Below, piece after piece: positions 35,985-51,766 of a DNA stretch of 64,000 nt. Each line of letters starts with the position of its first letter. The stretch's first letter is position 1. Under the pieces are notes generated by a model. It was not told the DNA's origin, ran no database searches, and saw only the letters and a list, made by a program, of their open reading frames with translations. The DNA lies in the NCBI RefSeq assembly GCF_023630175.1, contig NZ_JALLIN010000003.1:62001-126000 (forward strand). The letters run 5' to 3'. A program made the position numbers and the translations under genes. The DNA comes from Streptomyces cellostaticus (lineage in GTDB: Bacteria > Actinomycetota > Actinomycetes > Streptomycetales > Streptomycetaceae).

Positions 35985-36494
35985 GTTCGCGTGTGCGCCG
36001 CGCGAGGGGGCGGGGGTCTCGGGTCGCCCCGACGTCCGGCAGCGGGGCGAGGCCCGGGCTGCGCGAGAAGCGCGTCCCCCGCACTTCGGCGATGACGCGT
36101 CCGCGATGACGCGTCCGCCCTCCCCGCGACCGCTGTCCATCTCGGCCACGTGTCGGCTGGCGGCTCGCCGCCGAGGCCGCCCCGCTCGCCGCCCCCGCTC
36201 CCATAACCCCGCCGCCGCGGTCGCGGGCCACCGCGCCATGGTGGAGGCGGCTGGTGGGGGACGTCGAGGACCGGCGCGCCGCGCGGCTCGGCCCGCCCGT
36301 GAAGACGCTCGGCGACACCCATGGCCGCGAGTCGCTCGGATCGCCGGGCTCTTCACCGTGGTACGACTGTGCTCCGTGGGGGATTTGTGTAGGCATGCAA
36401 CCACATGGGGCTTCTTTCGAAAGCCCTGCCGAAGGTGTGGCGCGGCGGTTCCGGCTGGGCTTCCGGTCCGTCTCCTGGCGAAAGGGCGGGGGAA
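35985..36494. other. Region between attR flank and the NRPS cluster
   Basis: About 500 bp. Frames here are low-complexity (Arg/Ala/Pro) and no gene is convincing. The promoter of the KASIII-ACP pair presumably lies toward 36350-36490. Confidence 0.4.
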
Positions 36495-37505
36495 GTGAGG
36501 AGCCGACCGGTTCCGGCGTCCGTCCTGGCGGGGGTCGGGTCGTACGTGCCACCGCGCCGGGTGGCCAACGAGGAGCTGGCGGAGCGCCTGGGCCGTTCGC
36601 CCGAGTGGATCCTCCAGCGCTCCGGCATCCGGTACCGGCACGTCGTGGAGCCAGGTGCCACCAGCGGGGACCTGGCTGTCGCGGCCGGCCGCGCGGCCCT
36701 CTGCCGGTCGGGTGTCGACGAGGTCGCGGCCGTGGTCGTCGCCACCACGACTCCGGACAGGCCGTGCCCCGGCACCGCCCCGGGCGTCGCCTCGCGCCTG
36801 GGGATGACCGGGGCGACCGCGCTGGACGTCCAGGCCGTGTGCGCCGGCTTCGTCTACGGACTGGGGGTCGCGCAGGGCCTGATCGCCGCGGGCACGGCCG
36901 ACAGCGTCCTGGTCGTCGGCGCGGACACGCTCTCGCTGAACGTCGCCCCGGACGACCCCACGAGCATGCTCTTCGGAGACGGTGCCGGCGCCGTCGTCCT
37001 GCGTTCGGGTCACGACGAGGAGCCCGGCGCCCTGGGGACATGCGTGCTGGGCAGCGACGGCGGTGGCCGCGATCTGATCACCGCACGCGGTGGCGGATCC
37101 GAGGAGCGCTCGAAGGCCGGCGGCGCTCCGGCGGACCCGTACCTGCGCCTGGAGGGGCGGGAGGTGTTCTGGCGAGCCGTGGCGCACATGACGTCCGCCT
37201 CACGCGCCGCGCTGGACGCCGCGCGGTGGAAGCCGCAGGAGGCGGACCGGATCGTCGCGCACCAGGCGAACGCACGGATCCTGCCCGTGCTCGCGCGGCG
37301 GTTGGGCGTCCCGACGGACCGTGCGCTGTCCAACATCGAGCGGGTCGGCAACACCTCGGCCGCCTCGATTCCGATCCTGCTGGATCACGCCGGCCGCGCA
37401 GGAGACCTCGAACCCGGCCACCGGGTCCTGCTCACGGCCTTCGGCGGCGGCCTCACCTGGGGTGCCACGACCCTCGTGTGGCCGTGCCTCGAACGCTCGC
37501 ACTGA
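36495..37505 (+). CDS. 3-oxoacyl-ACP synthase III (KASIII/FabH-like)
   Basis: A 336-residue thiolase-fold enzyme: GVGSYVPPRRVANEELAERL, the catalytic Cys in DVQAVCAGFVYGLGV (about residue 113), His in IVAHQANARILPVLA and Asn in GNTSAASIPILLDHA, completing the Cys-His-Asn triad of decarboxylating KASIII. It condenses an acyl-CoA starter with malonyl-ACP. A GTG at 36495 with GGGCGGGGGAA upstream was chosen over an ATG at 36405 because FabH similarity begins about ten residues after it. The cognate ACP follows immediately. In this cluster it probably makes the short acyl group used in N-acylation of the peptide or by the acyltransferase fusion. Confidence 0.88.
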   Translation: MRSRPVPASVLAGVGSYVPPRRVANEELAERLGRSPEWILQRSGIRYRHVVEPGATSGDLAVAAGRAALCRSGVDEVAAVVVATTTPDRPCPGTAPGVASRLGMTGATALDVQAVCAGFVYGLGVAQGLIAAGTADSVLVVGADTLSLNVAPDDPTSMLFGDGAGAVVLRSGHDEEPGALGTCVLGSDGGGRDLITARGGGSEERSKAGGAPADPYLRLEGREVFWRAVAHMTSASRAALDAARWKPQEADRIVAHQANARILPVLARRLGVPTDRALSNIERVGNTSAASIPILLDHAGRAGDLEPGHRVLLTAFGGGLTWGATTLVWPCLERSH

Positions 37506-37524
37506 CTCGTCCCGGAGGAACGGC

Positions 37525-37767
37525 ATGTACGACACCCTGGTGAACATCCTGACCGGCAGGTTCCAGGTGCGGCCCGAGCTGGTGACCCCCGAGGCCACGC
37601 CGCCGGCCCTCGGGCTGGACTCCCTGTTCGTGGTGGAGCTGTCCTTCGTGCTGGAGGAGGAGGCCGGGCTGAAGGTCGGCTTCGACGAACTCGCGGAAGC
37701 CGACACCGTGGCCGAGATCGCACGGCTGATGCGGCAGGAGCGGGAGAGGCGGGACGCGTCGGTCTGA
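37525..37767 (+). CDS. Acyl carrier protein
   Basis: An 80-residue protein MYDTLVNILTGRFQVRPELV with the phosphopantetheine attachment serine in LGLDSLFVVELSFVLEEEAG, the typical DSL motif, and acidic helix 2/3. It follows the KASIII gene by 19 bases with a GGAGGA ribosome binding site. It should carry the KASIII product as a thioester. Confidence 0.92.
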   Translation: MYDTLVNILTGRFQVRPELVTPEATPPALGLDSLFVVELSFVLEEEAGLKVGFDELAEADTVAEIARLMRQERERRDASV

Positions 37768-37795
37768 GGCCCGCCGACCGCACCAGCGAGGGGCG

Positions 37796-38629
37796 TCAGG
37801 GGCGGGCGGCGCCCCCGGGGCGCCGGAACAGCAGGGCGTGCACCGTGAAACGTGACCCGTCGAACTCCGCCCGCCCTGCCGCTCGCAGTTCCTTCAGACG
37901 CAGCTGCAGGGTCTCCCTGTGCTCGGCGTACGCCAGCAGCGGGATGTCCATCTCGAAGATCTCCAGCGTCTCGGTCTCGTAGCCGCGCGAGCCGAGTTCC
38001 GCGACGGTCCGGGGGATGTCGGCGAGAGAGGAGTGCGCCATCAGCAGAGAGCCGCCCGGCGTCAGGAACCGGTCCACGCGGTCGACGACGGCGTCGTACA
38101 CCGCGCGGCCGCCCCGCCGGGCGACGAGGGCCGTCTCCAACCCGTCCCCCCTGGCGTAGCTCGGATCGTAGGGAAGGTGCGGCGGGTTGGTGATCACCAG
38201 GTCGAACCGCTCGCCCGGTGTGTACTCCTCCAGCGCCGACGTGACACACGTGAGCCGTGAGCCGTCGAGCCCGTTCGCGGTCACGTTGGCCACGGTCTGG
38301 GCGACGGAGGCGGGGTTGATGTCCAGAGCCGTCACCCGCTCGGCACCGGCCGCGAGCAGGGCGACGCTGTAGAGACCGGAACCGGCTCCGACGTCCAGGG
38401 CGCTGACGCCCTCCAGTACGGGAGCGCCGTCGCCGTCGAGCGCGCTGAGCAGGCTCAGTCCGCAGTCGGTCGGGAACAGGACCTCCGAGGGGTCCTCCAC
38501 CACGATCCGCAGACGCGTGCCGCGGAACGCGAAGATCCCGCACGAGGGCCGGGCCTGCCACAGCGAACCGTTCCCGCCGGCGGGCAGGACACGGCGCCGG
38601 GTCGGCGTGCGGTCGGGTGCACTGGTCAT
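37796..38629 (-). CDS. SAM-dependent methyltransferase, NPPY type (PrmC/HemK-like)
   Basis: The 277-residue protein has SAM motif I VSALDVGAGSGLYSVALLAA, motif II ERVTALDINPASVAQTVANV and the NPPH/Y catalytic motif FDLVITNPPHLPYDP (about residue 145), characteristic of N-methyltransferases acting on amide or amino nitrogens. The N-terminal LRIVVEDPSEVLFPTDCGLS precedes motif I as in small-molecule relatives. It ends the minus-strand biosynthetic operon and converges with the ACP gene. Preceded by a 15-copy 8-bp repeat (38645-38771). The substrate is unknown; N-methylation of a peptide nitrogen is plausible. Confidence 0.8.
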   Translation of the reverse strand: MTSAPDRTPTRRRVLPAGGNGSLWQARPSCGIFAFRGTRLRIVVEDPSEVLFPTDCGLSLLSALDGDGAPVLEGVSALDVGAGSGLYSVALLAAGAERVTALDINPASVAQTVANVTANGLDGSRLTCVTSALEEYTPGERFDLVITNPPHLPYDPSYARGDGLETALVARRGGRAVYDAVVDRVDRFLTPGGSLLMAHSSLADIPRTVAELGSRGYETETLEIFEMDIPLLAYAEHRETLQLRLKELRAAGRAEFDGSRFTVHALLFRRPGGAARP

Positions 38630-38644
38630 CGGAGCGGAACCTTT

Positions 38645-38771
38645 CAGGAGGTCAGGAGGTCAGGAGGTCAGGAGGTCAGGAGGTCAGGAGGTCAGGAGGT
38701 CAGGAGGTCAGGAGGTCAGGAGGTCAGGAGGTCAGGAGGTCAGGAGGTCAGGAGGTCAGGAGGTCAGGAGG
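38645..38771 (+). repeat. Tandem 8-bp repeat (CAGGAGGT), 15.9 copies
   Basis: Fifteen perfect units of CAGGAGGT plus seven bases, with no interruption, lie in the 207-bp gap between the fusion gene (ends 38837) and the methyltransferase start (38629). In the minus-strand transcript each unit reads ACCUCCUG, which contains the anti-Shine-Dalgarno core of 16S rRNA; on the plus strand each unit contains AGGAGG. Such arrays expand and contract by slippage. Confidence 0.97.
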
Positions 38772-38836
38772 AGGGGGCGGGCCGACGGGGGCAGGGGGGC
38801 GGAATCCACGGGGCCCGCCGCGTCCGGCGCGGCCGG

Positions 38837-41431
38837 TCACTCGGCGAGGGCGGACAGCACGATGCGTACGGAGTCGTCGGCGATGCGCTGCGCGCGGGAC
38901 GCCGGCACCAGCCCCTCGACATAGCTGAAGTTCCACGCGAGCCGGTCGGGCCCGGTGGTCACCGCGGCCACGACGGCGCCCATCACCGAGACGCCGGTGA
39001 GGAACTGGGCGCCGTCGATCCGCCAGGGGCCCGCCAGTTCGGGGAAGTCGTAGCGGCCGACGTTGGACAGGCACAGGTTGATCGGCCCCTCCTCGTCCAT
39101 GAACCGCATGAACGACGCGCCGTCCGCCAGCGAGCCGGGACCCGCCACGCGCGGCAGGCTGATCGTGGCCAGGTGGTCCTGCCGCTTCCGGCGCCGCACC
39201 AGGTCCTGGCTGACGGTCCGGGCCATGGGCCACAGCGACCCGCCCGGCTCGTAGCGGACGCGGGTGGGGACCGTGGCCACGTACGTGCCGACCTCGTCGG
39301 GGAGGACGGGCGGTTCGAGGCCGGCGCGGAAGTCGACCGGCGAACCGATCGAGAAGTGCGCGGCGGCCGGGGTGCCCGCGTCCAGGGCGACCGCCGACAC
39401 CAGCGCGGCGGCCAGGGCCCCGTGGACCGTGGTGCCGTGCCGCCTGGCCGCCCGCACCAGCCGTCGCACCTGGTCGGCGGTGAGGGACCGATGCGTCATC
39501 CGGGTGCGCCGCTGCTCGAACGGGACGTGCGCGTCGGGGACGATCCGCTGGGCGGGGCGGGTCAGGGAGGCCCGTTCCTCCCGGCGCATCAGGGCCCGGA
39601 ACCCGGCGGCGCCCGCCGCGCCCCGGTGGCGGCGCGGGAGCAGGTCGTCCGTCGCGGGAAGAACCCGCCGGGAAACGGTCTGCGGCGTTGCTCCGCACTC
39701 CAGTCGGGCGGCGATCTCGATCCACTCGCGGACCAGGGACAGGCACGTCCGGCCGTCGGCGATGACGTGCGAGACCGTCAGCAGCAGGTCGTGGACGGCT
39801 CCCTGGCCGCCCTTCCCGTCTCCGTCCCGGTCTCCGTCCCTGTCTCCGTCCGCGTCCTCGTTCCCGTTCCGCGTCCCTCCCGATGTGATCACCACCGCGC
39901 GCAGCAGCGGCCCCGCGCTCCAGTCCAGGCCCTCCGCCAGCTCGCGCTCGTCGACCTCGTGCTGCCACCGGGTGTCGGCGCCGGGGCCGCCCGCCGGCAC
40001 CCGGACGTGCCGGAGCGGGATCTGCCGTCCGTCCAGGGGGACGAAGGCGGGGTGTGCGCCGGTGCCGTCGTCGGTGATCGCGACGCGCAGCAGGGGATGC
40101 CGCAACTGGAGGACGTCCAGGGCGCGGCGGTGCAGCGACGGGGACAGGTCACCGTGGACCCGGGCACGGGCGATGACATTGAGCGGCGAGGTCAGGTCGG
40201 CGATCCAGTACAGCCGTTCCAGGGGACTCAGATCCCGGCGGACGCCACCGGGCCCGGCGGCCCGCCCGCCCGGGTAGGTGAGGGCCCGCGCGGTCTGCCG
40301 GACGAGGACGCGGCGGGGCACCAGCCGGAAGTACGTGTCGCGGACCAGACGCCGGTGCGGACGGGCCCCCTGGGTCAGTCTGTTCATGCTGCGGGAGCCG
40401 GCCACCATCGCCCGCGCGCGGTCGCGGCGCAGTTCCTCGTACGCGCGCAGGGCCCGCACCGGGTCGTCGCGCGTCGTCGGATCGGCCAGCGCGCGGGCCA
40501 GGACGACGGCGTCCTCCATGGCCGTGCCCGCCCCCTGGGCGAGCGTGGTCAGCATGGGGTGGGCGGCGTCGCCGAGGAGGGTGAGGGGTCCGTCGCCCCA
40601 CCGTTCCAGGAAGGCCCGGTCGCGCGAGGGGACGGTGAGGATGTCCGCCTCGGGGGTGGCCTCGATGGCCGCCCGCACCTCATCGGCCCACCCCTCGTAC
40701 GCGTGCCGGACGTCGTCCTTGACGCGGTCCGGGGCGGGCGTGCCACGGGTGGTGCTCATGGCCGCCCACCAGTAGCACCGGCCGTGGCCGATGTCGATGA
40801 GGCCGAAGCGCTGCCCGCGCCCCCAGTAGTGGCGTACGGCCCCTTCGGTGAGGCGCGGGTGCCGGAAGGGGACGATGCCGAGCCGGAAGAGGTGGTCGCA
40901 GTCCCGTGGCTGCTCGGGCCCGACGAGGTGGCGCCGTACGGCGGAGTGGAACCCGTCGGCGCCGACGAGGACGTCCCCGCTCGCCGAGCGGCCGTCCCCG
41001 AAGCGGACGGTGACCCCCGGGCCCGCGGTGTCGAATCCGGTGGCCGCGGCCCCCAAGTGGACGGGGCAGTCGCCGGCTTCCGTCAGCAGGGCCTCCTGGA
41101 GGTCCGCGCGGCTGAGGCAGAAGCTCCGCGCGCCCGCCCGTTCGCAGGCCTCTGCGAACGGCAGGTCCCTGATGAGCCGGCCGCGCCGGTCCATGATCCT
41201 GAACGACTCCACGGCCCGGCCGCGTTTGCCCAGGGCCAGGTCGATGCCGAGGCCGGCGAGGGCGGTGACGGCGTTACTCATGACCGACAGGCCGGAGCCG
41301 GCTTCGCGCAGCTCGGTGGCGCGCTCGTACACCTCGACGTCGACACCGACGCGCCTGAGCGCGACCGCGCACGTCAGACCGCCGATGCCGGCACCGACGA
41401 CGAGGGCTTTCACGGGACGTCCCGATGGCAT
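38837..41431 (-). CDS. FAD monooxygenase fused to condensation-like acyltransferase
   Basis: An 864-residue protein. Residues 1-390 are a group A flavin monooxygenase: VVGAGIGGLTCAVALRR (dinucleotide fold, about residue 10), DVLVGADGFHSAVRRHL (DG motif) and PLTLLGDAAHPMLTTLAQGA (GD motif, about residue 285), similar to salicylate hydroxylase. Residues about 400-864 are a PapA/condensation-like acyltransferase: LSPLERLYWIADLTSPLNVI, the catalytic LLLTVSHVIADGRTCLSLV (HxxxDG, about residue 553) and PINLCLSNVGRYDFPELAG. A linker of repeated Asp/Gly/Arg (about 518-540) lies just before the active site. It probably oxidises and then acylates, or acylates a hydroxylated intermediate. Its start is four bases from the end of the NRPS gene. 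Confidence 0.85.
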   Translation of the reverse strand: MPSGRPVKALVVGAGIGGLTCAVALRRVGVDVEVYERATELREAGSGLSVMSNAVTALAGLGIDLALGKRGRAVESFRIMDRRGRLIRDLPFAEACERAGARSFCLSRADLQEALLTEAGDCPVHLGAAATGFDTAGPGVTVRFGDGRSASGDVLVGADGFHSAVRRHLVGPEQPRDCDHLFRLGIVPFRHPRLTEGAVRHYWGRGQRFGLIDIGHGRCYWWAAMSTTRGTPAPDRVKDDVRHAYEGWADEVRAAIEATPEADILTVPSRDRAFLERWGDGPLTLLGDAAHPMLTTLAQGAGTAMEDAVVLARALADPTTRDDPVRALRAYEELRRDRARAMVAGSRSMNRLTQGARPHRRLVRDTYFRLVPRRVLVRQTARALTYPGGRAAGPGGVRRDLSPLERLYWIADLTSPLNVIARARVHGDLSPSLHRRALDVLQLRHPLLRVAITDDGTGAHPAFVPLDGRQIPLRHVRVPAGGPGADTRWQHEVDERELAEGLDWSAGPLLRAVVITSGGTRNGNEDADGDRDGDRDGDGKGGQGAVHDLLLTVSHVIADGRTCLSLVREWIEIAARLECGATPQTVSRRVLPATDDLLPRRHRGAAGAAGFRALMRREERASLTRPAQRIVPDAHVPFEQRRTRMTHRSLTADQVRRLVRAARRHGTTVHGALAAALVSAVALDAGTPAAAHFSIGSPVDFRAGLEPPVLPDEVGTYVATVPTRVRYEPGGSLWPMARTVSQDLVRRRKRQDHLATISLPRVAGPGSLADGASFMRFMDEEGPINLCLSNVGRYDFPELAGPWRIDGAQFLTGVSVMGAVVAAVTTGPDRLAWNFSYVEGLVPASRAQRIADDSVRIVLSALAE

Positions 41432-41435
41432 GGCG

Positions 41436-47789
<6,354 letters not shown>

Positions 47790-47791
47790 CG

Positions 47792-48691
47792 TCAGCTCCC
47801 CGGGGCGGCGACCCGCAGCGGAAGGGTGTTGGCGAACTGACCGAGGACGTCCCTGTGCCGCTTCGTCGGACGGTTGAGGAAGGGGATGCCGAGCACCGCT
47901 TCCCCGCTCCGGTGCAGTCGCGTCAGATACACGCCGAGCATGGCCGCGACGTAGGTGGAGGGCCAGTGGCCCGCGGCGCGGACGCGATCGAGGAGGGCGC
48001 CGTCGACGACGAAGGAGTGGCGCCCCCGTTCGCGCGGCCCGTCGCCCGTCGCACGGGTGAACAGCGCGGGTGCCGCGCCCGCGAGGTACTCGCGGTAGAA
48101 GGCGCGGTCGCGGTCGCCCTCGGGCCCCGCGAGGTAGGCGGTGTCGTCCTCGACGAACGCCAGGTAGGAGGGGGCTTCCCCGTCGGTCTTCCGCCGGTCG
48201 CCCTCCGGGGCGCGGGCGTACTCCCGCAGGATCTCGTGGCCCAGCCGGTCGAGGGTCCAGCCGTCGGCGACGATGTGGTGCGCCTTGACGTGCAGGTGCG
48301 TGACGTCCGCGCTCTCCCGGAGGACCGTGGCCTCGACCAGGGAACCACCGTCCAGCGGCAGGGCGGCCGCCAGCGACGCGCGCATCCACTCGACGCGAGC
48401 GGTGTCGGGGTCGGGCGCGTCCGAGAGGTCGACCACGGCGACCGGGACCGCCTCGGGCGCCACCCGCTGGAAGGGGACGCCGGCGCTGTCGGCGAACCGC
48501 AGCCGGAACGTCTCGTGGCGGTGCAGCACGCGCTCCGCGCAGGCGGCGAGCCTGCGGTGGTCGACGCCGCCGTGCAGGCGCTCGTGGAGCACGCAGTTGA
48601 ACTGCGGTGATTCCGGCGTTCGGGTTCCGATGGACCAGACGTCCCGCTGGTACGACGTCAACCGGTGCGGTGATGCGGGGTGGGTGCTCAA
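47792..48691 (-). CDS. N-terminal half of split NRPS condensation domain
   Basis: A 299-residue product starting at TTG 48691 (overlapping the P450 stop). It covers the first half of a condensation domain: [20 protein letters not shown] (C1), then the catalytic HHxxxDG in [20 protein letters not shown] (about residue 135), and [33 protein letters not shown] (C5). It stops at TGA 47794-47792 exactly where the other half begins in the next frame ([20 protein letters not shown]). Either one protein is split by a frameshift at CCGGGGAGCTGA, or two coupled proteins form one domain. Family members carry the halves in one chain. Confidence 0.8.
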   Translation of the reverse strand: MSTHPASPHRLTSYQRDVWSIGTRTPESPQFNCVLHERLHGGVDHRRLAACAERVLHRHETFRLRFADSAGVPFQRVAPEAVPVAVVDLSDAPDPDTARVEWMRASLAAALPLDGGSLVEATVLRESADVTHLHVKAHHIVADGWTLDRLGHEILREYARAPEGDRRKTDGEAPSYLAFVEDDTAYLAGPEGDRDRAFYREYLAGAAPALFTRATGDGPRERGRHSFVVDGALLDRVRAAGHWPSTYVAAMLGVYLTRLHRSGEAVLGIPFLNRPTKRHRDVLGQFANTLPLRVAAPGS

Positions 48692-49950
48692 CTGTGGGGG
48701 TTTCCTTCGAGCCGTACCGGGATCTCCCGGTGGCCGTTGAAGATGAGGGAGGGCAGGGGGGACAGGCGGTCGGGACCGACGGCGAGTCCGAGGTCCGGGA
48801 ACCGGGAGAAGAGCGCGGAAAGCGCGATGCGGCCCTCCAGCCGGGCGAGTTCGGCTCCCAGGCAGTGGGTGGGGCCGTGGCTGAAGGCCAGGTGCTCGCG
48901 GACGGTGGGCCGGGTGACGTCGAAGAGGTCGGCCCCCGGACCGTGCACCCCGGGATCCCGGCCGATCGCGGCGTAGTTGATGACGAGGGCGTCGCCCCGC
49001 TCGAACGTCAGCCCCGTCGCTTCGTCGTGGAGGTCCTCGGTGGGGAAGCGCATCATGAAGTTGGCCACCGGGGCCTGGTGGCGCAGCGTCTCCTCCACGA
49101 CCCGGTCCCAGCCGACCCGGCCCGACACGGCCAGGTCCCGCTGCTCCGGGTGGGTGAGCAGGTTGACCACGGCGTGGTCGAGCAGGTTCGCCGTGGTCCC
49201 GTAACCGGCGCCGAGGACCATCCAGATGTTGTCGGCCACCTCCCGCTCGTCGAGCAGGCCCCCGCGGTGCGCGTCGACCAGCGCGGTGGCGATGTCGTCG
49301 CCGGGCCGCTCGGACTTGAGCACGATCAGGTCCGCGAGGAGCCGCGCGGCCTCCGCCTCGGTGTCGCTCGCCTGCTCCGCGCTCAGGTCGGTGGTGAAGA
49401 CCATGTCGTTGACGGCCTGGAAGGCGTCGTGCATGGATTCCGGCAGCCCGACCATCATGGTGACCGTCCGCCAGGGCAGCCGGGTGGCGAACCGGCTGCG
49501 CAGGTCCACGACCCCGTCGGGGGCGAGGGCCGCCTCCCGCGCGAGGTCGTCCAGGAGTCCGGCGGTGGTCTCCTCGATCCACGGGGCGAGCACCCGCACG
49601 CGGCGGGCGCCGAACGCGGGCACCAGGGGCTGGCGCAGCCGGGTGTGGTCGGGCCCGTGGGCGGTCTGGACGGTACGGATGTCGACCCAGATCCGCAGGG
49701 GCCAGTCGGCGGGGAGGCCGCCGTCGACGAAAGCGGGCCAGTGCTGGTGGGCGTCCTTGGAGATCCTGGGGTGGACCAGCAGTCGCCGGACGAGGCCCGG
49801 GTCGGTCACCGACCACGCCGGCACACCGCCGGGCAGTTCGACCCGGGCGGCCGGCCCCAGCGCGCGCAGCGCCCCGGCCTCGCCGTGGATGTCCGCGGCG
49901 CTGCCGTCCAGGCGGTAGGGGCAGCGGTCGCGGGAGGGCGGGGAGGGCAT
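48688..49950 (-). CDS. Cytochrome P450
   Basis: The 420-residue P450 starts [20 protein letters not shown]. It has the ExxR motif in [20 protein letters not shown] and the heme-binding loop [20 protein letters not shown] (Cys ligand, about residue 360). The I-helix is [20 protein letters not shown]; the usual acidic residue before the TT is a glycine, which may alter proton delivery. Bacterial P450s next to NRPS modules often hydroxylate carrier-bound amino acids. The stop overlaps the start of the split C-domain gene. Confidence 0.93.
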   Translation of the reverse strand: MPSPPSRDRCPYRLDGSAADIHGEAGALRALGPAARVELPGGVPAWSVTDPGLVRRLLVHPRISKDAHQHWPAFVDGGLPADWPLRIWVDIRTVQTAHGPDHTRLRQPLVPAFGARRVRVLAPWIEETTAGLLDDLAREAALAPDGVVDLRSRFATRLPWRTVTMMVGLPESMHDAFQAVNDMVFTTDLSAEQASDTEAEAARLLADLIVLKSERPGDDIATALVDAHRGGLLDEREVADNIWMVLGAGYGTTANLLDHAVVNLLTHPEQRDLAVSGRVGWDRVVEETLRHQAPVANFMMRFPTEDLHDEATGLTFERGDALVINYAAIGRDPGVHGPGADLFDVTRPTVREHLAFSHGPTHCLGAELARLEGRIALSALFSRFPDLGLAVGPDRLSPLPSLIFNGHREIPVRLEGNPHS

Positions 49951-50035
49951 GGCTGAGGACCTCGGCGGCGGTAGTCGGTGCTCGGTGGCGGACGGTGGTG
50001 GCGGGTGCTCGGTGACGACCGGCGGTACTCGGCGC

Positions 50036-50860
50036 TCAGCGGCGGACGGCGGTCAGGAGCCCGTAGCGGAGCTGGGGGACCTCGAAGAAGAACCAGTGGC
50101 CCAGGTCGGCCGCCGTCGACCACTCGCGCGACGTCTCGCCGCCGGAGTTGTCCGCGGCGTCCCGCCAGCCGCTGATCATGCTGCCGTAGCAGCGCCGGAC
50201 GTTCTCGGTGATGTCGGTGTGGTCCACCACCTCCAGACCGGCCTCCCGCAGCAGCTTCCCGTACATGTCGGTGGTGAGCGAGAACTTGAAGTACGCGTAT
50301 GCGTCGGCCATGCGGGCCGCGTCCGGCCCGGTCGGCTCGCCCGCGAGGCTGTGCTCGGCGATGACCAGCCGTCCGCCGGGGCGCAGGACCCGCGCGACGT
50401 GCCCGAGGGCCGCCTGCTTGTCCTTCATGTGCATCAGGGACTCGATGGCGTACGCGCCGTCGAAGGTGCCGTCCTCGAAGGGGTTCTCCATGGCGTCGGC
50501 CAGCCGGAACGTGGCCCGTCCGGGAAGGGCCGGGGACAGGGGACGGTTGTTGGCCAGGTCCACCTGGTAGTCGCTGACGCTGATGCCGGTGATCTGCACG
50601 GCGTGGTGGGCGACGATGCGCGCCGCGGTGCTGCCGTGGCCGCAGCCCACGTCGAGCAGGTGCTGGCCCTCGGCGGGAGCGAGGCGTTCGGTGACGAGGT
50701 CCGTCAGCCGGTCGGTCGCCTCCCGCATGGAGCTGTCGTCCGCGTCGTCCTCCCAGTAGCCGACGTGGATGTTGCCGCCGAGGGCATGGTCGTACACGTC
50801 CGTGTGGCGGTCGTAGAAGGTCCCCACGTCGCCGGACGTATGACGGTTCTGCGTCAGCAT
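50036..50860 (-). CDS. SAM-dependent methyltransferase (UbiE/COQ5-like)
   Basis: A 274-residue protein [20 protein letters not shown] with motif [21 protein letters not shown], post-[21 protein letters not shown], and [18 protein letters not shown]. The N-terminal [20 protein letters not shown] is typical of small-molecule C- or O-methyltransferases of the gamma-tocopherol/sterol type. The ATG at 50860 has AAAGG seven bases upstream; an ATG at 50878 is possible. It lies just upstream of the P450 in the same operon. Confidence 0.88.
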   Translation of the reverse strand: MLTQNRHTSGDVGTFYDRHTDVYDHALGGNIHVGYWEDDADDSSMREATDRLTDLVTERLAPAEGQHLLDVGCGHGSTAARIVAHHAVQITGISVSDYQVDLANNRPLSPALPGRATFRLADAMENPFEDGTFDGAYAIESLMHMKDKQAALGHVARVLRPGGRLVIAEHSLAGEPTGPDAARMADAYAYFKFSLTTDMYGKLLREAGLEVVDHTDITENVRRCYGSMISGWRDAADNSGGETSREWSTAADLGHWFFFEVPQLRYGLLTAVRR

Positions 50861-51214
50861 GAGGAGGCCTTTCACCATGGGTCGAGCCACGCGCCGTGGC
50901 TGGGGAGGGGCCCGGACGGCCTGTGCGACCGGTCCTCCGGGGAGCGTGTCGATGGTGCCAAGCGCGCCGGTCGGAACGGGTTGCACGACCGCGCTTTCAC
51001 CGTTTCGGGGGCACGGGTCTCACCTGTCCGGCGCAGCGGCGGGCGGAGCCGTGGGGGCCGCCTCAGGTCGGAGGAGGGCGCCGGCGGTACCGGCGCACGC
51101 TCCCGCCGGGCACGCCCGTCGCCCCCCGAACGGGTGGGTGCGAGGCCGTGCCCGGCGGAGCGGGTGCGGTGGGAGCGGTCACGCCGCCGGCCCGTACGGA
51201 CCGGCCGGATCCGC

Positions 51215-51766
51215 TCAGACGCGCCCGAAGAACAGGCTGCCCGGCGCCTCCGGGTCGTTCGACAGGAAGTGCTCGCGGATGGCGCGGATGAACTCGTGGC
51301 GCGAGATCGCGCCGTCGCCGTCGGTGTCCAGCTTCGTGAACATGTCCATGGCGTCGGGGGCTTCGCTCTTCCACACGTCCCGCAGGAAGCGCGCGAACTC
51401 GTCCTTGCTGATCTCGTTGTCGCCGTCGACGTCGATGACGTCGAAGATCGCGTGGCCGCCGCCCTCGGTGACGTTGAGGCGGCTGGTGTCGATGACTGCG
51501 AGGCGGTTGGCCATGACGAACTGGTCCTTCGTCAGCCGGTCGCCGTCCACGCCCGCGTGGCGCAGCAGCTCCAGCCAGTAGATCTGGCAGAAGGTCTGCA
51601 GCGCCCTGGCCCGGCGGTCGCTCTTGTCCAGGCCGTACGCCTGGATGTAGCGGTCGGCGAGCTTCTGGTAGTCCGTCCAGTCCAGGTAGCCGTCGTTGTT
51701 GGCGTCCATGGTGTCGAAGGTGCGCTCGAGCTTGGCGGTGATCAGGTCCTGCGTTGCGGCGGTCAC
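51215..51766 (-). CDS. EF-hand calcium-binding protein (calerythrin-like)
   Basis: A 183-residue protein starting at GTG 51766 behind AAGGAGG. It has at least three EF-hand loops: DANNDGYLDWTDY (residues about 20-32), DVDGDNEISKDEF and DTDGDGAISRHEF, the last two canonical, arranged in the four-helix sarcoplasmic/calerythrin pattern with a degenerate second site. Such proteins bind calcium in the cytosol. It heads the minus-strand part of the cluster, divergent from the SDR gene, so it may be a calcium-dependent regulator or an unlinked neighbour. Confidence 0.92.
   Translation of the reverse strand: MTAATQDLITAKLERTFDTMDANNDGYLDWTDYQKLADRYIQAYGLDKSDRRARALQTFCQIYWLELLRHAGVDGDRLTKDQFVMANRLAVIDTSRLNVTEGGGHAIFDVIDVDGDNEISKDEFARFLRDVWKSEAPDAMDMFTKLDTDGDGAISRHEFIRAIREHFLSNDPEAPGSLFFGRV

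Noticed and set aside
36405..36494. Earlier ATG for the KASIII gene
   Set aside because: The added 30 residues are not FabH-like, and a good ribosome binding site precedes the GTG at 36495.
38645..38771. CRISPR array
   Set aside because: Repeat unit is 8 bp with no spacers; it is a simple tandem repeat. No cas genes in the window.
38617..38928. Plus-strand peptide of repeated GGQEVRRS units
   Set aside because: It merely translates the 8-bp tandem repeat in the leader; no ribosome binding site outside the repeat and no domain.
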